Shown in pieces: positions 8,601-16,548 of a stretch of 64,000 nucleotides of DNA. Source of the stretch: Bacteroidaceae bacterium. Its GTDB lineage: Bacteria > Bacteroidota > Bacteroidia > Bacteroidales > Bacteroidaceae. Both the position numbers and the translations under genes were made by a program. The notes below the pieces were generated by a model, which worked only from the letters and a program-made list of their open reading frames with translations, ran no database searches and was not told where the DNA came from. Each line of letters begins with the position of its first letter. The first letter of the stretch is position 1. The stretch covers positions 20,877 through 84,876 of the forward strand of contig JAGBGU010000075.1 of assembly GCA_017935785.1 (NCBI GenBank), read 5' to 3'.

Positions 8601-11600
8601 ACCGGTAATGTATATGGCGGTCGCGAGGCTGGTAGCTTGAGCGGCTGGCTGGGTGCTGACAAGGCAACTCTGACCAACTGCTGGTCTATCGGTACTGTTG
8701 AGGCTCCCCGTGGCCAGGATACCTATTTCGTAGCTCCTGTAGGTGTGAAGTTCAACAACTGCTGGTCTGCTTACGGTTCTCGTTCTGGCGTAGGTCAGAT
8801 TTCAGAAGACGCTCCCATGACCGGAGAACTTACATGGAAGCTCAACGGCAGCAAGTTCACTGACGTAACATGGTACCAGAACCTTGACGAAGGTGACGCT
8901 TATCCCACACTGGACAAGACTCGCGGTATCATTTACAAGACCGAAGAAGGCTATGCCACTCTGATTGAAGGCGATGCTGAAAGCGTTGAAAACTTCATCA
9001 ACACATTCGCTGCTGTCAGCAAGGCTTATGTTGAAAATGAAGAGGTTCAGAATTATGCCAACATAGCTCTGTTCGAAGAGTACACCGCATTGGTTGAGGC
9101 TTACGAAACAGTAACAGACATTGCTTCATTCATGGAAGTTTACACTCCCGAACAGGCTATGTATGCAGAGGTTAAGGCTTCTGTCGCTGCTTACAAGAAC
9201 TACGAGGCAGCAATGCTCGCAATGAAGGAACAGCTGGCCGGACGCGACGACTTCAGTGGTCCCGACCGTGAATTCCTGGAAGACACCTACCTGGGTGATG
9301 ATGAAGTAGCTCCCGGTACATACGAGGCTGCTCCCAACGGTAACTTCACTTACATTATGGAGAACCGTGTACTCACCGTAGATGAACTGACTGCTGAAAT
9401 CGCACTCGCTAACGAACTGCTCCGCATAGCCGTTGCCAACGGATACGAAGCCGGAACTGACATTACCAATCTGCTGGTCAATGCAAACTTTGCCGACAAC
9501 TTCAATGGTTGGAAGGGTTCAGTTTACAACCTCATTATTGGTTCTAACGTTGAGGGCAGCACCATGCGTGCAGCTGAAGCCTTCAGCAAGAACAACTATG
9601 ACATGTATCAGGAACTGGTTGTTGCCAAGGGTGGTGTATACGAACTGCAGGTTCGCGGTGGAACCCGTGTAAACAACGACTGGCATTCTACCCAGTTGTC
9701 TCCCTACTTCTATCTGAACGGTAACGCCAACTACCTGCAGGCAGTTAGAGAAGGTGCAATCCCCGTAGAAGATGCTGTTGACGGTGTAAACGCTCACCTC
9801 ACCGGTTCAATCACCGACCTGCCCATCCTCAACGACGAAGGCGACACTATCGCTTGGGTACCCCAAGGTCCTCTGGGTTCTAGCATCGCATTTGATGCCG
9901 GCCGTTATGACAACCGCATTGTAGTAAATGTAAATGCTGGTGATACCCTCCGCATCGGTATCAAGCAGGATTACTTCGGAAATGTTTCTAACGACTGGAG
10001 CTGTATCGGTGATATTCACCTGATTTACCAGGGTGCGCTTGAAGATAGCGAAGAGGCTATCAACCGCAGTGCTGAAAGTATGATTGCTCGTGCTAACACA
10101 TTGCTTGCTACCGAAGTGAAGACCGATGGCGATTATGGCAAGTATCCCAACTGGAGCCAGGCACTGAAGGATCAGGTTGCCGCTACCATCGAAAAGTTGC
10201 AGAATGGCGACGCTACTGCCAAGTATGCAGCAATCGTAGAGATGAGCAACCTCTTCAAGGAAGCTGTTGATTGTAAGAAGGCTTACAGAAACTACTTCAC
10301 AAGAAATGAAGAAATGTATGATGCTATTGTTACAGCAGAAGTACTTGATCCCGAAAATCTTGGTGAATTGTCAATTAAGGCAGCTGAGGTGTGGGCTCAG
10401 GCAACTGACGCTTATGCAGCTGGTAGCCTTTCAACTCAGGAAGCCAAGGATTATCTGTACATCAATACAATCCCCGTATTCTGTACTCAGGACGAGAATG
10501 GTGTTTACCACATTGCAAACACTGCTCAGATGATTGCGTTCACTAAGATGGTTAATGGTGGAACCAACAGAGTCAATGCTGTTCTTGACAGCGATGTTAT
10601 GTTCGAAACGAGCATGATAATGAATGACTTCTACGGAACATTTGACGGACAGGGTCACACCATGAACGTGAATATCGAAATCAGCGGTAAAGAAGGTGCT
10701 GCTCCCTTCTTTAATCTGCGTGGCGCAACTGTGAAGAATCTGACTGTAGAAGGTGAGATTACCACAGACAACAAGTTTGCCGCTGCTATTGCCGCTCATG
10801 CTTACGATGCTTCTACTATCGAGAACATCCAGAGCTATGTGAATATCCACGGCACTACAGGTGGCGACGGTACACACGGTGGTATTCTCGCAGTAAACAA
10901 TTCTGGTGCCGGTAAGGTTAACAACTGTCTTGTTGCCGGTGTAATGGATGGTACTGCCAGCATGAACGGTGGTATTATCGGTTATGGTGGAGAAGATGCT
11001 ACCATCAGCAACTGTCTGATTATTTCCCCCATTACATGGGATCCCTACAGTTCTAACATCATGGGACGTAATAAGGTAAAAGCTGTGAACAGCTACTACC
11101 TTAATCCTTATGGCGGCACAATGGATGGTGCTACCCAGGTAACTCAAGAACAGCTCCTTGACGGTTCAATAGCACTCGCATTGAACGCAAACAAGACTCA
11201 CTTGAACGTAGCATGGCGCCAGGATCTGGGTGCAGACATTCACCCCGTTGTTGATCCTACCCACAAGATTGTTTACAAGAAGGCTGACGGTACTTACACC
11301 AATGAAGTACAGAACGAAATCCAGAAGCATGAAGGAACAGAATCTGATCCTTATATCATCAATACTGCTGCCGACATGGCTATGCTCCGCGAATTCATGG
11401 TTCCCGGTCGCGTGAACTACGTACAGCTGGGTGCTGACATTGACATGAGCGAAGTAACAGCTTGGACTCCTCTGAACATGGGTGGCGACGTTGCCAACGG
11501 TGTTGATTACCAGAACCTCATCGACTTCGATGGTAAGGGACATGTTATCAGCAACTTCTCTTGCACAGACGCAACCACTTCTTACAACAGCTTCTTCGGT

Positions 11601-13046
11601 ATTCTGAATGGTAACGTTCGCAACGTTGGCTTCAAGGATGCAGTAGTAGCTTGCGAAAAGAGCGGAACCGGTATCCTCGCAGGATATGTAGGACACGACC
11701 AGTTCAAGAATGAAGATGCCACCAAGGCATACAGCAAGATTGAAAATGTATGGGTTAGCGGTAAGATTACCGGTAGCAACAGCTACATCGGCGGTTTCTT
11801 CGGAACCGTTGCAGGTCCCACCGCTATGAAGAACTGCTACAGCAATGTAGAAATTATCAGTGACGCCGCTTATGTCGGTGGTATCGCAGGTCGCGTTCGT
11901 GACCAGTTCCATCTGGAGCAGGCTTATTCTGCAGGTAGCATTACTACTACCAAGACCGACAATACTGTTGGTGGTATCATTGGTGGTGCACAGCAGGAAG
12001 CCACATCTCCCAGCTATTATAATAATGTAGTGGTATGGAACGGCCAGACAGAGTTTGGTCCCACCATCGCAGCTCAGAATGTAACACTTCCCACAGCCGA
12101 CCTGTTGGATGTTGTATTCAATGAGGAAGGTGTTGCTGACCAGTCTGCAGCTCAGATGAATGTAGAGGTAATCGGTACTCCTCAGATTGTTTACAACGAA
12201 GAGCTGAAGCAGAATGTCATCATGACAGAAGCTGACGTAGAAACTCCTGTAAGCTACCTGAAGGTTGACTACGCTGGCAACCAGGCGTTCATGGACAACC
12301 TGGCTGACGGTTTCACATTCGAGACCACATTCGCTCTGCGCAGCGAGAACATCCCCGGCGATATCACTCCCTTCCGTGCAACTGAAAGCGGCGGCTTCGG
12401 TATCGACCTGCTGGCCAGCGGCCAAATCAAGACCGTTGTTCGCACTGAAATCGAAGGTGTAGGCGCATACCGCTATGCTAACACTTCCGCTTATGTTAAG
12501 CCCAACCTTTACTACCATGTAGTGGGTGTTTACAACAAGGCCACCAACGAGGTAGCTTGCTATGTTAACGGCGGCAACGCTGCAAGCGCTTCTGCTGTAG
12601 GTAACTTCCAGTTCCCCGCTAACGAGGACAGCCACTGGCTGGGTATCGGTGCTGACTGCGGTGGTACCACTGCAACTGACGGAGGCGACTTCGAAATCGT
12701 TAACGCACGTATCTACAGCGAACCTATGACAGAAGCAATGGCCAAGGCTCTGTACTTCAAGCAGACCGGACGTGACTTCTATGCAGGCGACAAGGTTAAC
12801 AACATCTCATTCTTCGATGGTACCAACTTTGCAGCACTGCAGTCAACAGTAGTAGGCTGGGGCGCTCCCTGGCAGTGCGACATGAGCGAAGGCACATATC
12901 CCACCTTCGACGGTTCTTTGGCTGACGGTATCAACAAGGTTGAGAACATGGCTAAGGGTAAGATCTTCAATATCAATGGTATCCAGGTAGAGAAGACCAC
13001 TAAGGGTCTCTACATCATTGATGGCAAGAAGGTTATGGTTAAGTAA
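5670..13046 (+). CDS. Giant repetitive surface protein: GLUG-type beta-helix blocks, beta-sandwich, LamG-like domain, Bacteroidales C-terminal tail
   Basis: This secreted protein has 2458 residues from the ATG at 5670. An in-frame GTG at 5640 would add ten residues before an already complete signal peptide (MRKNNFF...SGSAAAQ), so I reject it. In order: a carbohydrate-binding-like beta-sandwich (about 28-165); GLUG-type repeats (about 200-450); a pair of near-duplicate 330-residue blocks (about 490-710 and 819-1043), each preceded by an H-x-Y...G-V-C-x-x-C-G motif (near 475 and 797); a helical stretch (1103-1265); a second beta-sandwich (1266-1455) starting NLLVNANFADNFNGW; another helical stretch; two more GLUG-rich blocks (1603-1875, 1887-2145); a LamG/jelly-roll-like domain (2168-2371); and a tail (2425-2458) with FNINGIQV and GLYIIDGKKV, a Bacteroidales sorting-tail-like ending. 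Codon use is strongly biased, suggesting high expression. The role is probably adhesion or glycan binding; this is inferred. Confidence 0.85.
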   Translation: MRKNNFFSLCSFIALMFAFLFSGSAAAQNADAFGFDDGYKNNATVTQQEDGSWTIATTGSDPYVATSRLMKDLAETETSLTFEYKADTLANLEVFFSTEAGNKYATGKSYNLGNAPATDEWTRVTIDITKARTKWGWGKAGHTLRVDVGNVEGINFQIRDLRPCADAPAKLEGFTMKDGAIQINSQEDFDKWVAGFSTFITASMISDVNVDLNADVVAASKTGSVIPTYAGVFNGNGNKITLDVTYVVKGTEGLSLFHGLYGTVKNLELDGTITGNNKFMASVTAETFTDAVIEGVTSNVNLLSLVNGDGTHGGLVGRTSGATTIRNCVFAGSIDGETTSMCGGLVGWFNGATNMENCLMVGTVNVQHTSGNTIGRNPGNLRGSNLFASSTVNETPASCTIVTPQQLESGEVCFALNSDQKNIAWYQNIGEDAIPVLDNTHKQVYASGEFTCNGMLVGEGTFTNEVTETNIPDHTYNCGVCDSCGHVIPNYVTQDAEGFYIIDTPEKLVYIANFATLNPKTNIRITKDLDMTEVTERYNPIMNTYSGIFDGGGHTISNLVISRPTTTNQGLIGVAGNCTVKNLTLDASCSIEGAGYTAGFVGQTNGAVTILLEGLVMKGNVVANGINAAGIWGCNMGNAAKAHIKNCAVTGFIKGKDQTSAFSGYAGTGHKTVMENCWFMADNLEGVYQNKQDEIFVRPGGDNVKYINCYSSLGSNSNPETGEDRYVELTPEMAESGELAYRLNGNQSEIAWYQTLGEDMLPTLDKTHKQVFFSGETACNGELLTDGDFSNDGENNVADHEYTDGVCEHCGAEEPGFAAVEMDQFGFYLIDTADKFAYIAKKASKDPTINIRITEDLDFGEISEYYEPIVGGYAGTLDGGGHIISNFIIDRPDVQMQALIGLAGACTIKNLTLDATCNIVGAGYSAGFVGETTGSGTITFENVYMHGDVTCNGANGAAIYACNMGSSMTVVMTNCGVTGNVYGGREAGSLSGWLGADKATLTNCWSIGTVEAPRGQDTYFVAPVGVKFNNCWSAYGSRSGVGQISEDAPMTGELTWKLNGSKFTDVTWYQNLDEGDAYPTLDKTRGIIYKTEEGYATLIEGDAESVENFINTFAAVSKAYVENEEVQNYANIALFEEYTALVEAYETVTDIASFMEVYTPEQAMYAEVKASVAAYKNYEAAMLAMKEQLAGRDDFSGPDREFLEDTYLGDDEVAPGTYEAAPNGNFTYIMENRVLTVDELTAEIALANELLRIAVANGYEAGTDITNLLVNANFADNFNGWKGSVYNLIIGSNVEGSTMRAAEAFSKNNYDMYQELVVAKGGVYELQVRGGTRVNNDWHSTQLSPYFYLNGNANYLQAVREGAIPVEDAVDGVNAHLTGSITDLPILNDEGDTIAWVPQGPLGSSIAFDAGRYDNRIVVNVNAGDTLRIGIKQDYFGNVSNDWSCIGDIHLIYQGALEDSEEAINRSAESMIARANTLLATEVKTDGDYGKYPNWSQALKDQVAATIEKLQNGDATAKYAAIVEMSNLFKEAVDCKKAYRNYFTRNEEMYDAIVTAEVLDPENLGELSIKAAEVWAQATDAYAAGSLSTQEAKDYLYINTIPVFCTQDENGVYHIANTAQMIAFTKMVNGGTNRVNAVLDSDVMFETSMIMNDFYGTFDGQGHTMNVNIEISGKEGAAPFFNLRGATVKNLTVEGEITTDNKFAAAIAAHAYDASTIENIQSYVNIHGTTGGDGTHGGILAVNNSGAGKVNNCLVAGVMDGTASMNGGIIGYGGEDATISNCLIISPITWDPYSSNIMGRNKVKAVNSYYLNPYGGTMDGATQVTQEQLLDGSIALALNANKTHLNVAWRQDLGADIHPVVDPTHKIVYKKADGTYTNEVQNEIQKHEGTESDPYIINTAADMAMLREFMVPGRVNYVQLGADIDMSEVTAWTPLNMGGDVANGVDYQNLIDFDGKGHVISNFSCTDATTSYNSFFGILNGNVRNVGFKDAVVACEKSGTGILAGYVGHDQFKNEDATKAYSKIENVWVSGKITGSNSYIGGFFGTVAGPTAMKNCYSNVEIISDAAYVGGIAGRVRDQFHLEQAYSAGSITTTKTDNTVGGIIGGAQQEATSPSYYNNVVVWNGQTEFGPTIAAQNVTLPTADLLDVVFNEEGVADQSAAQMNVEVIGTPQIVYNEELKQNVIMTEADVETPVSYLKVDYAGNQAFMDNLADGFTFETTFALRSENIPGDITPFRATESGGFGIDLLASGQIKTVVRTEIEGVGAYRYANTSAYVKPNLYYHVVGVYNKATNEVACYVNGGNAASASAVGNFQFPANEDSHWLGIGADCGGTTATDGGDFEIVNARIYSEPMTEAMAKALYFKQTGRDFYAGDKVNNISFFDGTNFAALQSTVVGWGAPWQCDMSEGTYPTFDGSLADGINKVENMAKGKIFNINGIQVEKTTKGLYIIDGKKVMVK

Positions 13047-13066
13047 TTGACTATCCCTCTCTTTAT

Positions 13067-13105
13067 AATAATCCCCCGGGTTTCGCTCGGGGGATTATTG
13101 TTTTC
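13067..13105 (+). terminator. Strong terminator after the giant gene
   Basis: A perfect 12-bp stem AATAATCCCCCG (13067-13078) / CGGGGGATTATT (13088-13099) with a nine-base loop, followed by GTTTTCT, begins 20 bases after the stop codon. Confidence 0.92.
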
Positions 13106-13200
13106 TATAGTTCCACATATTGGTTCTGCAGAGATTCACGTCGTTTATCGTAACAGTTATGTGGTTCTTTTTGGCGGATAAATATGGAAGAAAAAAGTAA

Positions 13201-13288
13201 GATAGCTTAGTTGGCCTGTAAAGATAGCTTTGCAGCTCTGAGGAGATAGCTTAGTCGGTCCGAGGAGATAGCTTCTTGGAAAGTTAAG
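13201..13288. repeat. 22-bp period array 1: GATAGCTT x4
   Basis: GATAGCTT recurs at 13201, 13223, 13245 and 13267, exactly 22 bases apart. The 14 bases between copies are partly conserved (units 1 and 3 share GATAGCTTAGT; units 2 and 3 end in GAGGA). The array is non-coding and lies between the giant gene and the ribosomal protein genes. Confidence 0.85.
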
Positions 13289-13340
13289 ATTGTTGGCGAT
13301 GAATGTTGAAAGACAAAATGCAACAAAATTCAAAAAATAA

Positions 13341-13450
13341 CGCACTATAGTCCGTTGTCGATCGCACCATAGTGCGTTAGCCATTGCACTATAGTCAATT
13401 GGTCATCGCACCATAGTCCGTTAGCCATCGCACTATAGTCTGATTGACAA
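13341..13450. repeat. 22-bp period array 2: GCAC(T/C)ATAGT x5
   Basis: The core GCACTATAGT or GCACCATAGT starts at 13341, 13363, 13385, 13407 and 13429, always 22 bases apart. Odd units carry the palindrome ACTATAGT, even units ACCATAGT, giving a higher-order 44-bp alternation; most units end in GTT/TTGG/TTAGCCAT. It is non-coding, with no ORF of credible composition. Confidence 0.88.
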
Positions 13451-13451
13451 T

Positions 13452-13517
13452 AAAGTATTCTCCGGCCTTTAACAAAGTATTGTCAAGTCTTTGGCAAAGT
13501 ATGGACGCTTCTCCGTT
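13452..13517. repeat. 22-bp period array 3: AAAGTAT x3
   Basis: AAAGTAT begins at 13452, 13474 and 13496, again with a 22-base period, immediately after array 2. The intervening bases are mostly divergent apart from a CTTT-containing segment. Confidence 0.75.
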
Positions 13518-13613
13518 TTCGCTTTTTCGCTGTTTATAAATCACGTATGTGGAATGAATGGTTGTGCTTATGATATTGGTTGTTTGAATATGACAGGGTA
13601 TAGAATTAATGTA

Positions 13614-13646
13614 TACAAAAAAAGCATGCCCATGGGGGCATGCTTT
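13614..13646 (-). terminator. Terminator of the rplU-rpmA operon
   Basis: On the minus strand AAAGCATGCC (read from 13646 leftward) pairs with GGCATGCTTT and is followed by a run of Ts (plus-strand A-run 13617-13623). It lies 23 bases past the rpmA stop at 13669. Confidence 0.8.
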
Positions 13647-13668
13647 AGTTTTTCTAATGTAATTCTGA

Positions 13669-13932
13669 TTATGCCTCAGCTACGGGCAATACAGATACGG
13701 TTGAACGGTCCATACGACCCTTCTTGAAGGTTACGATACCATCAGTGAGTGCATACAGTGTGTTGTCCTTACCCATACCTACATTCTGGCCGGGATAGTG
13801 ACGAGTACCGCGCTGACGTACGATTACGTTACCGGCGATGCACTTCTGTCCACCATAAATCTTAACACCTAATCTTTGAGCTGCTGACTCGCGGCCGTTC
13901 TTAGAACTACCAACACCTTTTTTATGTGCCAT
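13669..13932 (-). CDS. rpmA: 50S ribosomal protein L27
   Basis: This 87-residue protein has the canonical L27 start [16 protein letters not shown] and the core LGVKIYGGQ and [13 protein letters not shown]27 sits at the peptidyl transferase centre of the large subunit, its N-terminus contacting tRNA. The N-terminus begins directly with the mature AHKK sequence, without the cleavable extension of Firmicutes. It follows rplU by 25 bases in the standard rplU-rpmA pair and is followed by a terminator. Confidence 0.98.
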   Translation of the reverse strand: MAHKKGVGSSKNGRESAAQRLGVKIYGGQKCIAGNVIVRQRGTRHYPGQNVGMGKDNTLYALTDGIVTFKKGRMDRSTVSVLPVAEA

Positions 13933-13957
13933 TTTCTGTTCCTCCTAAATTAAATTG

Positions 13958-14275
13958 TTAAGCAATTACATTTTTAATAACCACTTCTGAGAACTGCTGA
14001 CGGTGACCGTTCAGTTTACGGTAACCCTTGCGGCGCTTCTTGTGGAATACGAGAACCTTGTCACCCTTAACCAGGGGAGTGATGATTTCGCACTCTACCT
14101 TTGCTCCTTCAATTACGGGAGCGCCTACGGTTACATTACCATCGTTGTCTACCAACAACACTTTCTCAAACTCAACAGTCTGACCAGCTTCTACATTCTG
14201 GATGTGGTGAACAAACAACTTCTTGCCTGCCTCTACCTTGAACTGCTGACCGTTAATCTCTACGATTGCGTACAT
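13958..14275 (-). CDS. rplU: 50S ribosomal protein L21
   Basis: This 105-residue protein starts [17 protein letters not shown] and contains [21 protein letters not shown] near its C-terminus, the characteristic L21 rRNA-binding loop. It binds 23S rRNA in the large subunit. It is the first gene of the rplU-rpmA operon, with a well-formed promoter 87-118 bases upstream on the minus strand. Confidence 0.98.
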   Translation of the reverse strand: MYAIVEINGQQFKVEAGKKLFVHHIQNVEAGQTVEFEKVLLVDNDGNVTVGAPVIEGAKVECEIITPLVKGDKVLVFHKKRRKGYRKLNGHRQQFSEVVIKNVIA

Positions 14276-14361
14276 TTTTTAATATTGTTAAACGGGTTTG
14301 ACCATGGGGCGGAACCAACTCGTGATCCTCTTTTCTGAGCCTCTATGGCATAAATCGGGTG

Positions 14362-14393
14362 CAAAATTATACAATTTTCGTTAAACTGCCAAA
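14362..14393 (-). promoter_or_regulatory. Promoter of rplU-rpmA
   Basis: On the minus strand a TTTG (plus-strand CAAA 14390-14393) and TAATTTTG (plus-strand 14362-14369) are separated by 20 bases, an excellent Bacteroidetes promoter match. The leader to the rplU ATG at 14275 is about 80 bases. Confidence 0.7.
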
Positions 14394-14396
14394 TGT

Positions 14397-15056
14397 TTAG
14401 GTGTAATTCTTTCTGAATGGTCTTACATAGGGGTTGTTCTGCATTTCCCATGCCGCTGTTGTGCTTGGGCCGTGTCCCGGATATATAAGTGTTTCACCTG
14501 GCAGCGTAAGTATCCTTTTTTTTATACTGTTTAATTCTTCGTCCATATCACCGCCCAAGTCGGTTCTGCCAAGGCTGCCTCGGAAGAGCGTGTCACCGCT
14601 GAACAGCACACCGCTTTTTTCTGCATAATAGCAGACGCCTCCCCATGTATGTCCGGGAGTGTGGATAATCTTAATCGTTTCTTCCCCTAATGTTAATTCA
14701 TCGCCGTCTTTTACATATCTGTGAGGTGCCGGCATAGGCAGGGGCATACTTATTCCGAATTGTGCGGCCATCTGCGGCATGGCATCGTACACCCTTTGGT
14801 CCATTTCGTGGAAAATAGGACATAAACCATATGTGCGATGTATGAACGGAAGCCCCATGATGTGGTCGAAATGGCAGTGTGTAAGCAATGCATATTTCAG
14901 CATGAGATTCCTTTCCTTCATTTCTATGTTTATGGCGTCCCATTCATATTCTGCCTGCGCTCCACAGTCTATCAATGCTGCCTCCCTGCTCTTATCATCC
15001 CAAATGAGGTAGCAGTTTACGCCTAATTCGTTTACTTGGAAAGCCTTTATATTCAT
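14397..15056 (-). CDS. MBL-fold metallo-hydrolase (glyoxalase II-like, YcbL type)
   Basis: This 219-residue cytoplasmic hydrolase of the metallo-beta-lactamase fold carries the metal motif THCHFDH (His60, His62, Asp64, His65), TPGHTWGG, FSGDTLFRGSLGRTD and YPGHGPSTT, placing it in the glyoxalase II/YcbL group rather than the beta-lactamases. Likely substrates are thioesters such as S-lactoylglutathione-type conjugates, but Bacteroidales lack an obvious glutathione system, so the substrate is unclear. Its ATG overlaps the rsmG stop by four bases (ATGA), so the two are translationally coupled. It is the last gene of a minus-strand group starting at the NhaC gene. Confidence 0.88.
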   Translation of the reverse strand: MNIKAFQVNELGVNCYLIWDDKSREAALIDCGAQAEYEWDAINIEMKERNLMLKYALLTHCHFDHIMGLPFIHRTYGLCPIFHEMDQRVYDAMPQMAAQFGISMPLPMPAPHRYVKDGDELTLGEETIKIIHTPGHTWGGVCYYAEKSGVLFSGDTLFRGSLGRTDLGGDMDEELNSIKKRILTLPGETLIYPGHGPSTTAAWEMQNNPYVRPFRKNYT

Positions 15057-15673
15057 AAGCTTGTATATACTACTGATTTTGTGCTGTAGAATTCCTCTTC
15101 AAAATAGTCGGATAGTGGAGTAATGAGCGTATGGCTTCGCATGGGAAGTGTCTCATTGGCCAGTTCGCCACCCTTTAGGCAAATAAGTCCGTTAGGCATG
15201 GAGTTTATCTGCTCTGTTGCGATGTTTTTACGTACTATCTTTACAAGGTCTGCCAATGGCATAACCGCTCGCGAAACCACAAAGTGGTACTTGTCACGGA
15301 TGTTCTCGGCGCGGGTCCACTCTGTAGTCACGTTTTTAAGATTCAGAGCCTGTGCTACCTCGGTGCAAACCTTTACTTTTTTTCCAATTGAATCAACCAG
15401 ATGGAAATGGCATTCGGGAAACATTATGGCAAGAGGAATACCAGGGAATCCGCCTCCCGTTCCTAAGTCCATTATTTTTGTTCCCGGCTTAAAGTTTATC
15501 ACTTCAGCGATGCCCAGCGAATGGAGTACATGATGCTCGTACAGGTTGTCAATATCCTTGCGGCTGATTACATTGATTTTTGAATTCCAGTCGTGGTACA
15601 ACTCGTCAAGTTGCTCAAACTGCGCGATTTGTGTGGGGGATAGGTTCTTGAAATATTTCTTTATCAGTTCCAT
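15053..15673 (-). CDS. rsmG: 16S rRNA (guanine-N7) methyltransferase RsmG
   Basis: This 206-residue SAM-dependent methyltransferase modifies 16S rRNA at G527. The SAM-binding motif DLGTGGGFPG is at 69-78, and family signatures are DWNSKINVISRKD before it and VVSRAVMPL after it. I chose the ATG at 15673 (MELIKKYF); the frame extends to a TTG at 15691, but the ATG start agrees with the family's N-terminus. It lies 23 bases downstream of the DUF3298 lipoprotein gene and overlaps the MBL hydrolase by four bases. Loss of this enzyme gives low-level streptomycin resistance in other bacteria. Confidence 0.95.
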   Translation of the reverse strand: MELIKKYFKNLSPTQIAQFEQLDELYHDWNSKINVISRKDIDNLYEHHVLHSLGIAEVINFKPGTKIMDLGTGGGFPGIPLAIMFPECHFHLVDSIGKKVKVCTEVAQALNLKNVTTEWTRAENIRDKYHFVVSRAVMPLADLVKIVRKNIATEQINSMPNGLICLKGGELANETLPMRSHTLITPLSDYFEEEFYSTKSVVYTSL

Positions 15674-15696
15674 ATTATGATGTTTGTTCAAAAAAG

Positions 15697-16548
15697 TTAT
15701 CTTAAAAGTCCGTCAAGGGCGCTATAGGGAATTTTTACGTAGATTGTGCCTGCTGACCAAGGTGCGATCTCGTAGGGGTTGAAGAGTATCTCAACGGCAT
15801 CCTTGCCGAGTTGGAAGTTGTAGTCGGAGAGGAATACGTCGCCCAAGAGCAGGATTGAGGTGGTTTCCTGCAAGGTCTCAAGGTCTTTGCACTGGTTGTC
15901 CACGCAAATCTGCTGGCGGATGATGTCCTTTATCGCTTCTTCCTTGTCCATGTTGAACACTTGGTCGTGGGTTAAGAACTTACCGGTGTTGCGGTCAAAG
16001 TTGAACCATTGTTCGTAATAGCCTCCATGTGCGCCACCCTCGTATGAGCTGATTTTTAGTTTGTAGGGAATGATGTCTGCCCTGCTGTCTGTTGTGATGC
16101 AGCCTTCGGCCTCGTAGAGGAACTCGTATGCGAAGTCTAACTTAGCGGTAGTGTCCGTATATATCTCTACAAGGGACGCGCGGTATGTGTTGCGGATGTT
16201 GTCCCCGAACGCCATCACGGCTTCATTTAAGGATTGGCTTTCTTTGCCGTTGAAGATATAGCGCAGTTTGTCCCTGACGGGTTCCAAGGCTTCCTCGGGG
16301 CAGTTGTCAAGGTTGAGGTCTATGCGGACTTTATATGAGGGGCGCGACTCTTCCTCTCCTTGCTTGATGGTGGGACCCACTTCCTCTTCCACATTGTAGA
16401 GGACGTTGTTGGGCGCCGTTGCTGCAATGGGTTCGCTCGTGGTTACGGAGTCTTGGAGATTCTGGCTCTCTTTCTTCTCTTGTCCGGAGAAGCAGGCGCT
16501 AAAGGCGATTACACCTAAAAGCACGATTGGAAAAAATCTTGTTTTCAT
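15697..16548 (-). CDS. DUF3298 domain lipoprotein (RsiV-like)
   Basis: This 283-residue putative lipoprotein has signal peptide MKTRFFPIVLLGVIAFSAC with the lipidated Cys at 19, followed by a polar linker. The C-terminal half has the DUF3298 signature: YEGGAHGGYYEQWFNFD, a leader-like alpha helix, then FNPYEIAPWSAGTIYVKIPY. Relatives include the extracellular part of the anti-sigma factor RsiV, which binds lysozyme; here there is no cytoplasmic anti-sigma region, so it is a stand-alone periplasmic or outer-membrane domain. The ATG at 16548 lies inside the 3' end of the NhaC gene (50-base overlap, different frame). An upstream start four codons earlier is less likely. Confidence 0.83.
   Translation of the reverse strand: MKTRFFPIVLLGVIAFSACFSGQEKKESQNLQDSVTTSEPIAATAPNNVLYNVEEEVGPTIKQGEEESRPSYKVRIDLNLDNCPEEALEPVRDKLRYIFNGKESQSLNEAVMAFGDNIRNTYRASLVEIYTDTTAKLDFAYEFLYEAEGCITTDSRADIIPYKLKISSYEGGAHGGYYEQWFNFDRNTGKFLTHDQVFNMDKEEAIKDIIRQQICVDNQCKDLETLQETTSILLLGDVFLSDYNFQLGKDAVEILFNPYEIAPWSAGTIYVKIPYSALDGLLR

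Noticed and set aside
11166..12635. 489-codon open frame on the minus strand
   Set aside because: It lies wholly inside the giant surface protein gene, antisense to it, and has the Cys/Val-rich composition expected from biased codons of the sense gene. No promoter or homology.
13157..13384. 75-codon minus-strand ORF in the repeat region
   Set aside because: It spans the two 22-bp arrays, has no promoter or recognisable composition, and is best explained as chance.
13201..13517. CRISPR array
   Set aside because: The period is only 22 bases, the cores are 7-10 bases and there are no 30-base unique spacers or cas genes.
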